From NCBI GenBank assembly GCA_947178655.1, contig CAMWZB010000066.1, positions 1 to 6,250 of the forward strand: a stretch of DNA of 6,250 nt, written 5' to 3'. Of the stretch, positions 1 through 5,844 are shown piece after piece (the first letter of the stretch is position 1; each line of letters opens with the position of its first letter). The notes beneath the pieces are model-generated. The model had not been told where the DNA came from. It was given only the letters and a program-made list of their open reading frames with translations, and ran no database searches. Made by a program: the position numbers and the translations under genes. The DNA comes from an uncultured Porphyromonadaceae bacterium (GTDB lineage Bacteria; Bacteroidota; Bacteroidia; Bacteroidales; Muribaculaceae).

Positions 1-315
1 TTTGTCCTGTGCGACGCTACCTTTGTGCTGGCCCTTGATATTCTTTACACCCTCTAATGTAACTTTACCGTCCGGGGCGATATTGACTTTGCCGCCGCCC
101 TCGACAAACTCGATAACGCCGACACCCTCATAGGCTACACGGTTTTTGGTGGTGTCGATATCGGTCTGCTTCCGTCCGGCTGTGTCGGCTACGGTCTTTG
201 TCGTATCGACATACGACTGGGCGGCGTTGAGGTCGGACGAGGTGACGGTATTGTGCGTTCGGCATGAAGATAGCAACATACCAAGAGCTATGGTAAATAA
301 TGCTATAACTTTCAT
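1..315 (-). CDS. Lipoprotein after the endolysin, candidate outer-membrane spanin (partial, C-terminus off window)
   Basis: Reading the minus strand from the ATG at 315-313 gives an open frame of 105 residues that is still open at base 1. It begins with MKVIALFTIALGMLLSSC: a lysine, a short hydrophobic stretch, then a lipobox Leu15-Ser16-Ser17-Cys18. This marks a signal-peptidase II lipoprotein lipidated on Cys18. Residues 19-60 are rich in Thr, Asp and Ala. Residues about 64-97 contain a glycine run (VEGGGK) and look like short beta strands. The start overlaps the endolysin stop as ATGA, which implies coupled translation. A small lipoprotein directly after a phage endolysin is the usual place for an o-spanin, the outer-membrane half of the complex that disrupts the envelope at lysis. 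The lipobox and position are seen directly; the spanin role is inferred. It could instead be an unrelated prophage lipoprotein. The visible part is already longer than lambda Rz1. Confidence 0.82.
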   Translation of the reverse strand, partial: MKVIALFTIALGMLLSSCRTHNTVTSSDLNAAQSYVDTTKTVADTAGRKQTDIDTTKNRVAYEGVGVIEFVEGGGKVNIAPDGKVTLEGVKNIKGQHKGSVAQDK

Positions 316-710
316 AGTCTCAATATTTGGTGTTTTAGATTGCGAGGATCGTAGCTTACGTGTACCCAGCTGAAATCTTTCTCGTCGATAAGCTGAGTAA
401 ACGGCAACTTCAAGTCTATAATCATCTGAAATAGTTTGCGGTTGTCGGTCTTATTGCCCGTTGTGATATCTGCTGCCATTCCGAGTAGGTGGTGTGATGT
501 GTCTGAGCCTCCGACAGCCTTATTGAGCGCCGGGCAACGATAGCCGCTTGATACTATCAGGGGACGCCCCCATGCTTCGCGCAAGGGGTCGAGAACGTTG
601 TCGACAAGTGCTGCTACATTGTTTTTTAGATTGGTGGGTATATTGTTATCTATGGCATACCGAGTAGCGGTATCGCTACGCTCCAACTCTTGATAACTAA
701 AGTATTTCAT
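312..710 (-). CDS. Peptidase M15-family endolysin
   Basis: This 132-residue protein is a zinc peptidase of the M15 (D-Ala-D-Ala carboxypeptidase-like) family, which cuts peptide links in peptidoglycan. The SSGYRCPALNKAVGG stretch (residues 54-68) is the usual substrate-side motif. S-x-H-x-x-G-x-A-x-D follows at residues 72-81 and supplies zinc ligands His74 and Asp81. WVHVSY at 115-120 supplies the third ligand, His117. By family pattern, Glu110 in QLIDE is the likely catalytic acid. The full domain is present and the length suits a single-domain phage endolysin. There is no signal peptide, so it would accumulate in the cytoplasm and need a holin or similar protein to reach the wall. It lies 19 bases after the coiled-coil membrane protein, and its stop overlaps the lipoprotein start (ATGA). 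The leader is A/T-rich with no Shine-Dalgarno sequence. The family call is firm; the lysis role follows from context. Confidence 0.93.
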   Translation of the reverse strand: MKYFSYQELERSDTATRYAIDNNIPTNLKNNVAALVDNVLDPLREAWGRPLIVSSGYRCPALNKAVGGSDTSHHLLGMAADITTGNKTDNRKLFQMIIDLKLPFTQLIDEKDFSWVHVSYDPRNLKHQILRL

Positions 711-729
711 ATTCAGATTAAATTTTAAG

Positions 730-1080
730 TTAATAATCGCTTGGCGGTATTCGGTCGGTACAGCCTCGCTTGTGACACTTCTTTACTTCGGCCTCCTTTA
801 ACGCGAGTTCGACTTCATGGCGGCGGTGTACTTCCTCGAGCCGGGCGGCCTGCTCGGTGCGAAGCTCGGCATAGATGGCGTCAATCTTTTTGTCGCGCTC
901 GGCTAATCGCGCCTCCAGCCAGCTGACTTGCTTGCGTTCGTTCTCGTTCTCGACGGCTACTACGTCGGCTACGTCCTGGCGGTCATGTACTTTGCGGCCA
1001 CGCCACCACTTGATTAGCTCGATGAGGCCCTGTATGCCGCCGATACCGCCTATTATGGTGAGTATTTCTGTGAGGTCCAT
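730..1080 (-). CDS. Small membrane-anchored coiled-coil protein, candidate holin or inner-membrane spanin
   Basis: The 116-residue product has one N-terminal hydrophobic segment at about residues 5-23 (EILTIIGGIGGIQGLIELI) with a glycine-zipper look (GGIGG). A basic WWRGRK stop follows, and then a long charged helix from about 40 to 100 rich in Glu, Arg, Lys and Ala that should form a coiled coil. The tail holds two cysteines, Cys102 and Cys107, and ends in a proline-containing RIPPSDY. One membrane anchor plus a coiled coil and cysteines is the architecture of i-spanins (Rz type). However, a holin of unusual class, or a holin accessory protein, fits equally well at this position just before the endolysin. 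The leader upstream of the ATG is A-rich (GAAGAAAAAATGCA) without a Shine-Dalgarno, as is common in Bacteroidetes. The gene opens the lysis module after the largest gap in the array (129 bases). The membrane/coiled-coil reading is visible; the exact role is inferred. Confidence 0.8.
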   Translation of the reverse strand: MDLTEILTIIGGIGGIQGLIELIKWWRGRKVHDRQDVADVVAVENENERKQVSWLEARLAERDKKIDAIYAELRTEQAARLEEVHRRHEVELALKEAEVKKCHKRGCTDRIPPSDY

Positions 1081-1102
1081 TGCATTTTTTCTTCGCTAAT
1101 AT

Positions 1103-1133
1103 TTTGTTTTTCAGTTGAGTTTTTGTAATTTTG
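1103..1133 (+). promoter_or_regulatory. Possible Bacteroidetes-type promoter on the plus strand
   Basis: TTTG at 1103-1106 and TAATTTTG at 1126-1133 are separated by 19 bases. This matches the known Bacteroidetes housekeeping promoter pattern (TTTG at -33, TAnnTTTG at -7, spacing about 19-21). It points away from the lysis genes and into the region antisense to the 405-residue protein gene. The region is T-rich, so a chance match is quite possible, and no protein gene follows on this strand. Confidence 0.3.
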
Positions 1134-1160
1134 TGTCAGAAACTGCATTGCTATCTGTTA

Positions 1161-1211
1161 CCGAGCGCCCCCATGCGAGTCGAAGGCCGACACGTTGCGG
1201 TTTCTTTTTTT
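1161..1211 (+). terminator. Possible plus-strand terminator: imperfect hairpin plus T-tract
   Basis: The arms CGAGTCG (1176-1182) and CGACACG (1188-1194) pair with one A-A mismatch around a 5-base loop. An outer CCG (1161-1163) can pair with CGG (1198-1200) directly before TTTCTTTTTTT (1201-1211). The outer stem is lopsided, with a large one-sided loop, so the fold is weak. On the minus strand the same hairpin is not followed by T residues, so it should not stop transcription of the tail-to-lysis array. Confidence 0.3.
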
Positions 1212-2427
1212 ATCCGAGCTTGACAAATTCCTCATTTCGGGCTATACTTAAATGTCTGAAATACTGCCAGGGGCCGGCAGGCAGTCCGTCATGAGCGGCA
1301 ATCCTGACACGCATGATGCCTCCGTTTTGTTTCGGTCTCGGGCACCAGCGTACCCTGCGATGCCTGCCTTTGCCGTTACGGTCGTCTCTGCCGTAAGCCA
1401 TGTGGCTTACATGATACCACTGCACATCGAAGCGCCATGTACGCGGCATGCCGTATACTGTATCGCGCCTGCGCGAGTAGCCCACTGGATGTCTATACGC
1501 GCCTTTGTCGGTAACGATTATGTAATCGTGCTCAGACTCCCAAAGCAGCCCGACTATGTAAGTAGGCCATATTTTGTGCCGAGGTATAATAACGTCTTGC
1601 GTGATTCCTATGCGCCCGTCTTCTCGGAGATAGGCGAAGTCACCCTCCTTTAAAGCATCGCAGAACACGTGCATTCTTACGCTGGGGTCATAGTTGCCCC
1701 GACGGCGTACTGTCAGCGTATTTGTCGCCGGATCGTAGTCGGGGAAATCCTGGTTGATTCCTGTTACGGATTGGCCGCGTTCAAAATTCAATTCGATGCG
1801 ATTACCGGCAAGCCCTGGTTTTCGAAGATTCTCCTTAAGCCACGACACGAGGTGTGTGAGCGTGTCTGAATCGACGATATAGTCTTCATCGTTCTTGGTC
1901 GGAAAGTCGAATCTCACGGCGTAGCCAAAATTGGCATAATTCGTCACCCTGTAAGCATATTCGGGGTGCGAGTTCATCGTCATGGTTCTCCGCGACAGTA
2001 TCTTCGGGCCGGTGTGGGTCTTTCGTTTTTCTTTCTCCTTGCGGATAACGACGGGGAGGACGATGGCGGCATCGAGGTCTCCGGTGTCGCCTTTGCAGGT
2101 GGTGAGCTCTATGCCGAGACGGTCGGGCGTGACTTCTTTGCGGATGCCGTCGGGATATATGGCGTCAGACAGTCGGGCGGTAAAGACGCCGCGGAGCGGG
2201 CCCGGGGCGAGTCCGTGGTCTTTCAGGACGACGTGGATGCGGCCGTCGTCGTTGAAGCAGTTGGTGCATTCGCCTCCTATGCAGGATACGGTGACGCTGC
2301 GCGCTCGGGCGGTCCCGGCCCACAGCTCGAGAGTCCAGTCGAACTCAGGGAAGCCTGTGTCTGTGCCGCCGATGCCGGAGAGTGCGAAGAGGAAGTCGAA
2401 GTCAGAGCGGTAGTTGACTTTTTTCAT
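1210..2427 (-). CDS. Two-part phage appendage/adhesin-like protein (putative host-recognition tail protein)
   Basis: The 405 residues divide into three parts. Residues 1-128 form a beta-rich domain (FPEFDWTLELW, GGECTNCFND, IYPDGIRKEV), from memory a type common at the N-terminus of Bacteroides-like prophage appendage proteins. Residues 129-148 are a strongly basic linker (RKEKEKRKTHTG and following). Residues 149-405 form a second domain rich in aromatic residues, with a very basic stretch at about 345-365 (RDDRNGKGRHRRVRW) and an end containing GGIMRVRIAAHDGLPAGPW. No enzyme motif is evident. The gene is the last before the lysis cassette, where phages often place receptor-binding or accessory fibre proteins. 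It starts 61 bases after the previous stop, with no Shine-Dalgarno and an A-rich early coding region. Sampled G+C drops from about 57-72% over the first domain to about 47-48% over the second, suggesting the domains have different histories. The structural role is inferred from context and family resemblance. Confidence 0.82.
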   Translation of the reverse strand: MKKVNYRSDFDFLFALSGIGGTDTGFPEFDWTLELWAGTARARSVTVSCIGGECTNCFNDDGRIHVVLKDHGLAPGPLRGVFTARLSDAIYPDGIRKEVTPDRLGIELTTCKGDTGDLDAAIVLPVVIRKEKEKRKTHTGPKILSRRTMTMNSHPEYAYRVTNYANFGYAVRFDFPTKNDEDYIVDSDTLTHLVSWLKENLRKPGLAGNRIELNFERGQSVTGINQDFPDYDPATNTLTVRRRGNYDPSVRMHVFCDALKEGDFAYLREDGRIGITQDVIIPRHKIWPTYIVGLLWESEHDYIIVTDKGAYRHPVGYSRRRDTVYGMPRTWRFDVQWYHVSHMAYGRDDRNGKGRHRRVRWCPRPKQNGGIMRVRIAAHDGLPAGPWQYFRHLSIARNEEFVKLG

Positions 2428-2488
2428 TTCGGGATATCAGTTATGAGGTGGATAAAAAAAACGGGTGCTGCGCATGTGCGGCCGATGG

Positions 2489-2881
2489 CTATGCCGCGCC
2501 TCCTTCCTGCGTCAGACAGGCGTAGGCAGCCTCAAGCCAGTCGGCGGCGGAGACAGGGCTCTCGATGCCGGGGAGTATGAGTGCCTGCCCGTCGGCGGCG
2601 ACTGCTGCTTCGGCGAGCTGCGCGAATGCTTCGGGGCTGAGTCCGCGCCAGGGCGCCGTGCACTCGGCTTCGGCGGCCACGGCTATGGCTCTGTCGCGGG
2701 TGTCGGGGTCGGCGGTGGTGTCGGCGGCTATGCTTTGGCGAGTGGCCTCGAAGTCGGCCACGGCCGGCGCGGAGGCGGCACGGAGGGCGATTATTTCGAC
2801 AAGGGCGCGCGCACCGAGTCCGGGGAGGGTCCGTGCGGTGTTGAGGAGGCAGAGTCTGTAGTAGAGCTGGTTGTAAGTCAT
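2489..2881 (-). CDS. Small alanine-rich helical protein of unknown function
   Basis: The 130-residue product is not recognised. It is acidic and alanine-rich, and predicted by eye to be almost entirely helical. It has a tyrosine-rich start (MTYNQLYYRLCLLN), a central Ala/Asp/Thr region, and a C-terminal part containing ILPGIESPVSAADWLEAAYA. There is no signal peptide or membrane segment. Its ATG overlaps the TGA of the preceding 102-residue gene as ATGA at 2881-2878, so the two are probably translated together and may act together. Position between two large appendage genes suggests a tail-associated or chaperone-like (assembly) role, but nothing in the sequence proves this. The stop is followed on the minus strand by a T8 tract (2461-2454) before the next gene. 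The high-G+C, third-position-biased composition matches the upstream tail genes and supports real coding. Confidence 0.78.
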   Translation of the reverse strand: MTYNQLYYRLCLLNTARTLPGLGARALVEIIALRAASAPAVADFEATRQSIAADTTADPDTRDRAIAVAAEAECTAPWRGLSPEAFAQLAEAAVAADGQALILPGIESPVSAADWLEAAYACLTQEGGAA

Positions 2882-3186
2882 AATGATGCGTTTTGGAGGT
2901 TAAGTGCGGAGCACTGTGCGATGAAACGGTTGACGGCGGCGAGGACGGCCGGCTCGTCGGCGTCGGCGCCGCCGCTGAAGGTGATGTTCTTGTTGCCGAT
3001 GCCGTAGATGCTGAACGAAGCCACCGATGTGCGGGTGTCGGCTGTGCGTACTTCGCCGCTGATGCCCGAGGGCCCGTTGGCGTCGATGCTGACCCGCGCC
3101 GATATGTCGTATGCGCGGCCGGCGTCAAGGCTGTTGTCGGCCTGCACCTCTGTGGCGTAAACTTTTGTGATTTTCAGATTTTCCAT
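2878..3186 (-). CDS. Small beta-rich protein of unknown function
   Basis: This 102-residue protein is not recognised. It starts MENLKITKVYATEVQ and alternates hydrophobic and polar residues in a pattern typical of beta strands (about residues 3-15, 25-48 and 52-70). It then has an acidic Gly/Ala/Asp segment (GGADADEP) and a C-terminal helix (about 78-95, AVLAAVNRFIAQ). There is no signal sequence or transmembrane segment. The gene begins 12 bases after the 420-residue protein stops, and its own stop is shared with the next start (ATGA), placing it firmly inside the appendage operon. It could be a minor virion component or an assembly factor for the neighbouring structural proteins; this is inference from position only. 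No Shine-Dalgarno is visible upstream of the ATG. Confidence 0.76.
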   Translation of the reverse strand: MENLKITKVYATEVQADNSLDAGRAYDISARVSIDANGPSGISGEVRTADTRTSVASFSIYGIGNKNITFSGGADADEPAVLAAVNRFIAQCSALNLQNASL

Positions 3187-3198
3187 AGTCTGTTGAGT

Positions 3199-4461
3199 CT
3201 ATACTGATGATTTCTTGAGTACGGTACACGTCTTCACGATGCTGCGGTTCACGGTGAATGTCAGGCTGTAGGTGCCGGTCTCGGAGATGCCTGCTGAAGA
3301 ATCACGGGCGATGAATCCTGACGACGACCAGCGCGAGCCTGCGGCGACGGTCTGCCGTCCGTAGGCAATCTGTACAGAGGGAATGGCTGCTCCTGTAGTG
3401 GCGTTCTTCATCTGAAGTGTGCCTTCGGTCATGGTGAAGGCGGCTCCGTGCGATGTTATGGCCACTGTATAGTCGATGCCCTCGAACGGGCCGAGCCGAC
3501 CGCCGGCGAGCTGAGTGCGCCGCTCTTTGCCTGTGACGGTGATGACCACTTCTCCGGCGATTTCTCCCGGGGTGCTTCCGCCGCCGCTTCCGGTGGACGG
3601 ATTGAGCTTCACGTCCTGGTGTCCGCAGTTCGGCGGCAGGACGAATACTCCTTTGAACGTCCGGGGCGGATTGAGGATGGAGCCGTCAAGCGAGGCCCCG
3701 AGATAATTGAAGCTCACCGGCTCGTCGGAGAAGAACGGCGTGGCGCGGACTGTGCGGTCTTTGTCCAGGATGTCATACACGGAGCCGTTGAAGGAGTGCA
3801 CACCGGGCTGCGGAGCCGTACGGGCGTAGAGCAGGTCGCGCTGACTCAGCGACGTGCCGAAGGCCGACAGCACTACGCCGAAGTACCACTCGCTGAGCGG
3901 TCGAGGCCGGCCCGCGCTGTCGGCGACGGCTATCTCATTGAGTTTGAGCGAGCCCGGCGGCGCGGGGTCTGTGCCGTTGATGTCGACCACGTCCTGTGTG
4001 GTGAGTCCGGAGACAAGGTCGCAGGAGAACTGATAGTTCTTGACGATGTTCTCCGACATATGAAAATTTGCCACCGGGCATCGGGCGTCATGCCTGTATC
4101 CGTCGAAGTGGCCCAGGCATGCCGGATATCCGTAGCCCACGAGCTCACCGCCCGGCCCGGTCGGCTGCTCGTCAGGGGCGCACAGATGGCGGTAGTCGGG
4201 CCATATGCCGAGGGCCACTGCCTGCGCCAGGTCGGTGTAGCGCGGGACCTCGATGCCGCACTGACCGTCGGAGCCCCGGTAGTTGCGGCCCTCGGTGAGC
4301 ACCGTGCGCGGATCGAGCACGCGTATGGGCTTGAAGCGGCTCCATATGTCGATATCGGGATGGGTGCACAGGGTGAAGATGTCGGACGCGTCGGTGCCGA
4401 GCACTGCCTGCACATCGTTGACCCCGACGGGGCGTGTGATGGAACTGTCTGTGTGTGCCAT
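3199..4461 (-). CDS. Phage structural protein with N-terminal appendage domain, Gly/Ser linker and beta-rich C-terminal domain
   Basis: The 420-residue product falls into three parts. Residues 1-287 form a large domain with an early IDIWSRFKPIRVLDP segment (37-51); from memory, such W-(S/A)-(R/K)-(F/Y)-KP segments recur near the start of phage structural proteins in gut Bacteroidales. This domain contains several cysteines (C32, C68, C94, C115, C128, C147, C279). A flexible linker, about 288-300, holds NPSTGSGGGSTPG. Residues 301-420 form a beta-rich domain resembling an Ig-like or carbohydrate-binding sandwich (GEVVITVTG, TYSLTFTVN). There is no signal peptide or enzyme motif. The gene starts 15 bases after the tail fibre stop; AAGGA lies just upstream of the ATG but at a short distance. 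Between a tail fibre and other appendage genes, it is probably part of the adsorption apparatus. Domain boundaries are estimated by eye, and the exact role is unknown. Confidence 0.83.
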   Translation of the reverse strand: MAHTDSSITRPVGVNDVQAVLGTDASDIFTLCTHPDIDIWSRFKPIRVLDPRTVLTEGRNYRGSDGQCGIEVPRYTDLAQAVALGIWPDYRHLCAPDEQPTGPGGELVGYGYPACLGHFDGYRHDARCPVANFHMSENIVKNYQFSCDLVSGLTTQDVVDINGTDPAPPGSLKLNEIAVADSAGRPRPLSEWYFGVVLSAFGTSLSQRDLLYARTAPQPGVHSFNGSVYDILDKDRTVRATPFFSDEPVSFNYLGASLDGSILNPPRTFKGVFVLPPNCGHQDVKLNPSTGSGGGSTPGEIAGEVVITVTGKERRTQLAGGRLGPFEGIDYTVAITSHGAAFTMTEGTLQMKNATTGAAIPSVQIAYGRQTVAAGSRWSSSGFIARDSSAGISETGTYSLTFTVNRSIVKTCTVLKKSSV

Positions 4462-4476
4462 TTTCCTTGAGGTGGT

Positions 4477-5844
4477 TCAGGTTGCTGATGAATATGCCGC
4501 CACGTTTCCGGAGGATACGATGGTGCGGTTGCAGACGATGACGTCGTGCTCGGCGTCATAGCTGATGAAGACCTTACGGTCGCTGTCGAGGTAGAGCCGT
4601 GCCACGCGCATGCCGAACGGGCTGTGCCACGCCGTGCCGTCGAACCACAGTATATACTGCTTGTCATCGGGCACATCGGGGCGCGTCTTGGAGTGCCAGA
4701 AGTATACCGAGCCGTTCTCGTGGGCGCCGAGTCCGAGAGTCGTAGTGGCGGCCGTGAGCTCCATGCCGGCGTTGTAGGCACCGTTCTGAATCTTAAGCCC
4801 GACGGCGAATCCGTTGCGCCCTATGCCGGTGAAGTTCTCGATGCGCACGGGCTTCATCCATGCGCGTATCCATGTTGAGTCAGTCATATGCCATCCGCCG
4901 CCGTGGGTCTCCGATGTCCATCCGGCGTTTCCCATCGAGCGGAATCCGCCGTTGGAGTATATCTGTCCGGCGGGGACGTCGGGCGTGCCGATATTCCCGA
5001 CGGCGGTCATGTGGCCGGAGATGTCGGCAGTGCCGTCGAAGGCCTTGCCCCATATCGAGCGCGGCGCGGCGAGCTTGGCGGCAGCAGCGGCAGTCCCTGT
5101 GGCCGGCAGTGCGTCAGTGATGCCGTATCCGGCGAGGGTCGTGGGCTTGCCGGTGATCCGGCGCCACTGCAGATTGGAGAATGCGGTCAGATACTGTGTA
5201 TGGTGGTGGGTCGAGATGTCGCCCGTGAGCACGTCCTCGACCATCTCCTTTGTGACGGCGGTGAGGACCTCTCCTCTGGTGAGGACGAGTCTGTGGCCGC
5301 TTATGCTTGCCGCGGTCACGGCGTTGCCGCTTCCGGTCCATTCTATCGCATTCACGCCGTCGGTGATGCCGTATCCGGCGAGGGTGTCGGGCAGGCCCGT
5401 CAGCGAGTCGAAGCGATGGACGTGCACGGCAGCGGCGTAGCTGCCTTTAGGCTGATAGAGGGCAGCGGCATCGTCTTTGGTGAGGTACGATGTCAGGATG
5501 CCCGGGTCGAAACTTCCGCCCGAACTTCCGCCGGAGGTGCCACGCCCGTAGGCAGCCACGTCGGCCACCGAGAAGAATGGCACTTTGGCCTTGACCATCT
5601 TGCCTTTGATGCCGCCGCTGCCATCGCTCTGCGCGGCCTGGGCCCATGGAAGGTCCGCGCCGGCGCTGTCGCACGGCACGAGCAGCCCTGTCAGAGCCGC
5701 ACGGAAGTCGAGCAGCGACGCCACGGCGTCGGCCATGCCTTCGGGAAGCGTGGAGGCGGCGTTACCGCTATAGCCGCGCACGATGCCCGGGGACGGTGCT
5801 GCGGCTGCTGCCCGGGGTTTGCGAATCAGTTTTATATCAATCAT
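4477..5844 (-). CDS. Tail fibre protein with duplicated LAGYGITD repeat
   Basis: The 455-residue protein reads as a phage tail fibre, the trimeric appendage that contacts the host surface. Residues 1-90 are a probable virion-attachment part with an Ala/Pro-rich early segment. A Gly/Ser linker sits at about 101-111. Two copies of the fibre repeat LTGxPxTLAGYGITD follow (148-162 and 230-244), a motif known from many tail fibres. HVH (141-143) and HHH (213-215) resemble metal-coordinating HxH motifs of trimeric fibres. Then comes a KLAAPRSIWGKAFDGTADISG segment (257-277) and a Gly/Trp-rich distal region (about 295-455), probably the receptor-binding tip. The start overlaps the previous gene by 8 bases and has the one strong Shine-Dalgarno in the window (AAAGGAGG). 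The protein ends GNVAAYSSAT, just where many fibres continue into an S74 chaperone domain. The fibre identity is well supported; the receptor is unknown. Confidence 0.92.
   Translation of the reverse strand: MIDIKLIRKPRAAAAAPSPGIVRGYSGNAASTLPEGMADAVASLLDFRAALTGLLVPCDSAGADLPWAQAAQSDGSGGIKGKMVKAKVPFFSVADVAAYGRGTSGGSSGGSFDPGILTSYLTKDDAAALYQPKGSYAAAVHVHRFDSLTGLPDTLAGYGITDGVNAIEWTGSGNAVTAASISGHRLVLTRGEVLTAVTKEMVEDVLTGDISTHHHTQYLTAFSNLQWRRITGKPTTLAGYGITDALPATGTAAAAAKLAAPRSIWGKAFDGTADISGHMTAVGNIGTPDVPAGQIYSNGGFRSMGNAGWTSETHGGGWHMTDSTWIRAWMKPVRIENFTGIGRNGFAVGLKIQNGAYNAGMELTAATTTLGLGAHENGSVYFWHSKTRPDVPDDKQYILWFDGTAWHSPFGMRVARLYLDSDRKVFISYDAEHDVIVCNRTIVSSGNVAAYSSAT
5112..5139. repeat. Direct repeat copy 1 inside the tail fibre gene
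   Basis: This 28-base segment matches 5358-5385 with a single mismatch (5116 versus 5362), and the inner 23 bases (5117-5139) are identical. It encodes TLAGYGITDA at residues 236-245. The offset to the other copy is 246 bases, exactly 82 codons. Confidence 0.95.
5358..5385. repeat. Direct repeat copy 2 inside the tail fibre gene
   Basis: This partner of 5112-5139 is identical over 5363-5385 and encodes TLAGYGITDG at residues 154-163. Sequence around the two copies diverges, so the retained identity is confined to the repeat motif itself. Confidence 0.95.

Noticed and set aside
146..373. Plus-strand 75-codon frame opposite the lipoprotein
   Set aside because: The minus strand here gives a clear lipoprotein with lipobox and ATGA coupling; the plus-strand frame spans the junction of two real genes.
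1081..1209. Minus-strand promoter for the lysis cassette
   Set aside because: No TAnnTTTG or TTTG pair with correct spacing was found on the minus strand in this gap, so the lysis genes are probably read from an upstream promoter.
2454..2510. Rho-independent terminator after the 130-residue protein
   Set aside because: The T8 tract is present, but the only decent stem (GCGGC with GCCGC around the stop codon) lies too far upstream of it, so a standard terminator is not supported.
1966..2580. Plus-strand open frame of 204 codons over the adhesin N-terminus
   Set aside because: It is opposite a domain with recognisable phage appendage character; its composition is Gly/Val/Ala/Asp-rich, with no plausible start context.
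2532..4781. Minus-strand alternative-frame open frames at 3930-4781 and 2532-3128
   Set aside because: Their translations are dominated by Arg, Ser, Thr and Pro, which is typical of an out-of-frame reading of G+C-rich genes. They also straddle clear gene boundaries.
4477..5200. Diversity-generating retroelement target in the fibre tip
   Set aside because: No reverse transcriptase, template repeat or adenine-biased variable segment is present in the window, and the C-terminus does not look like a C-type lectin target domain.
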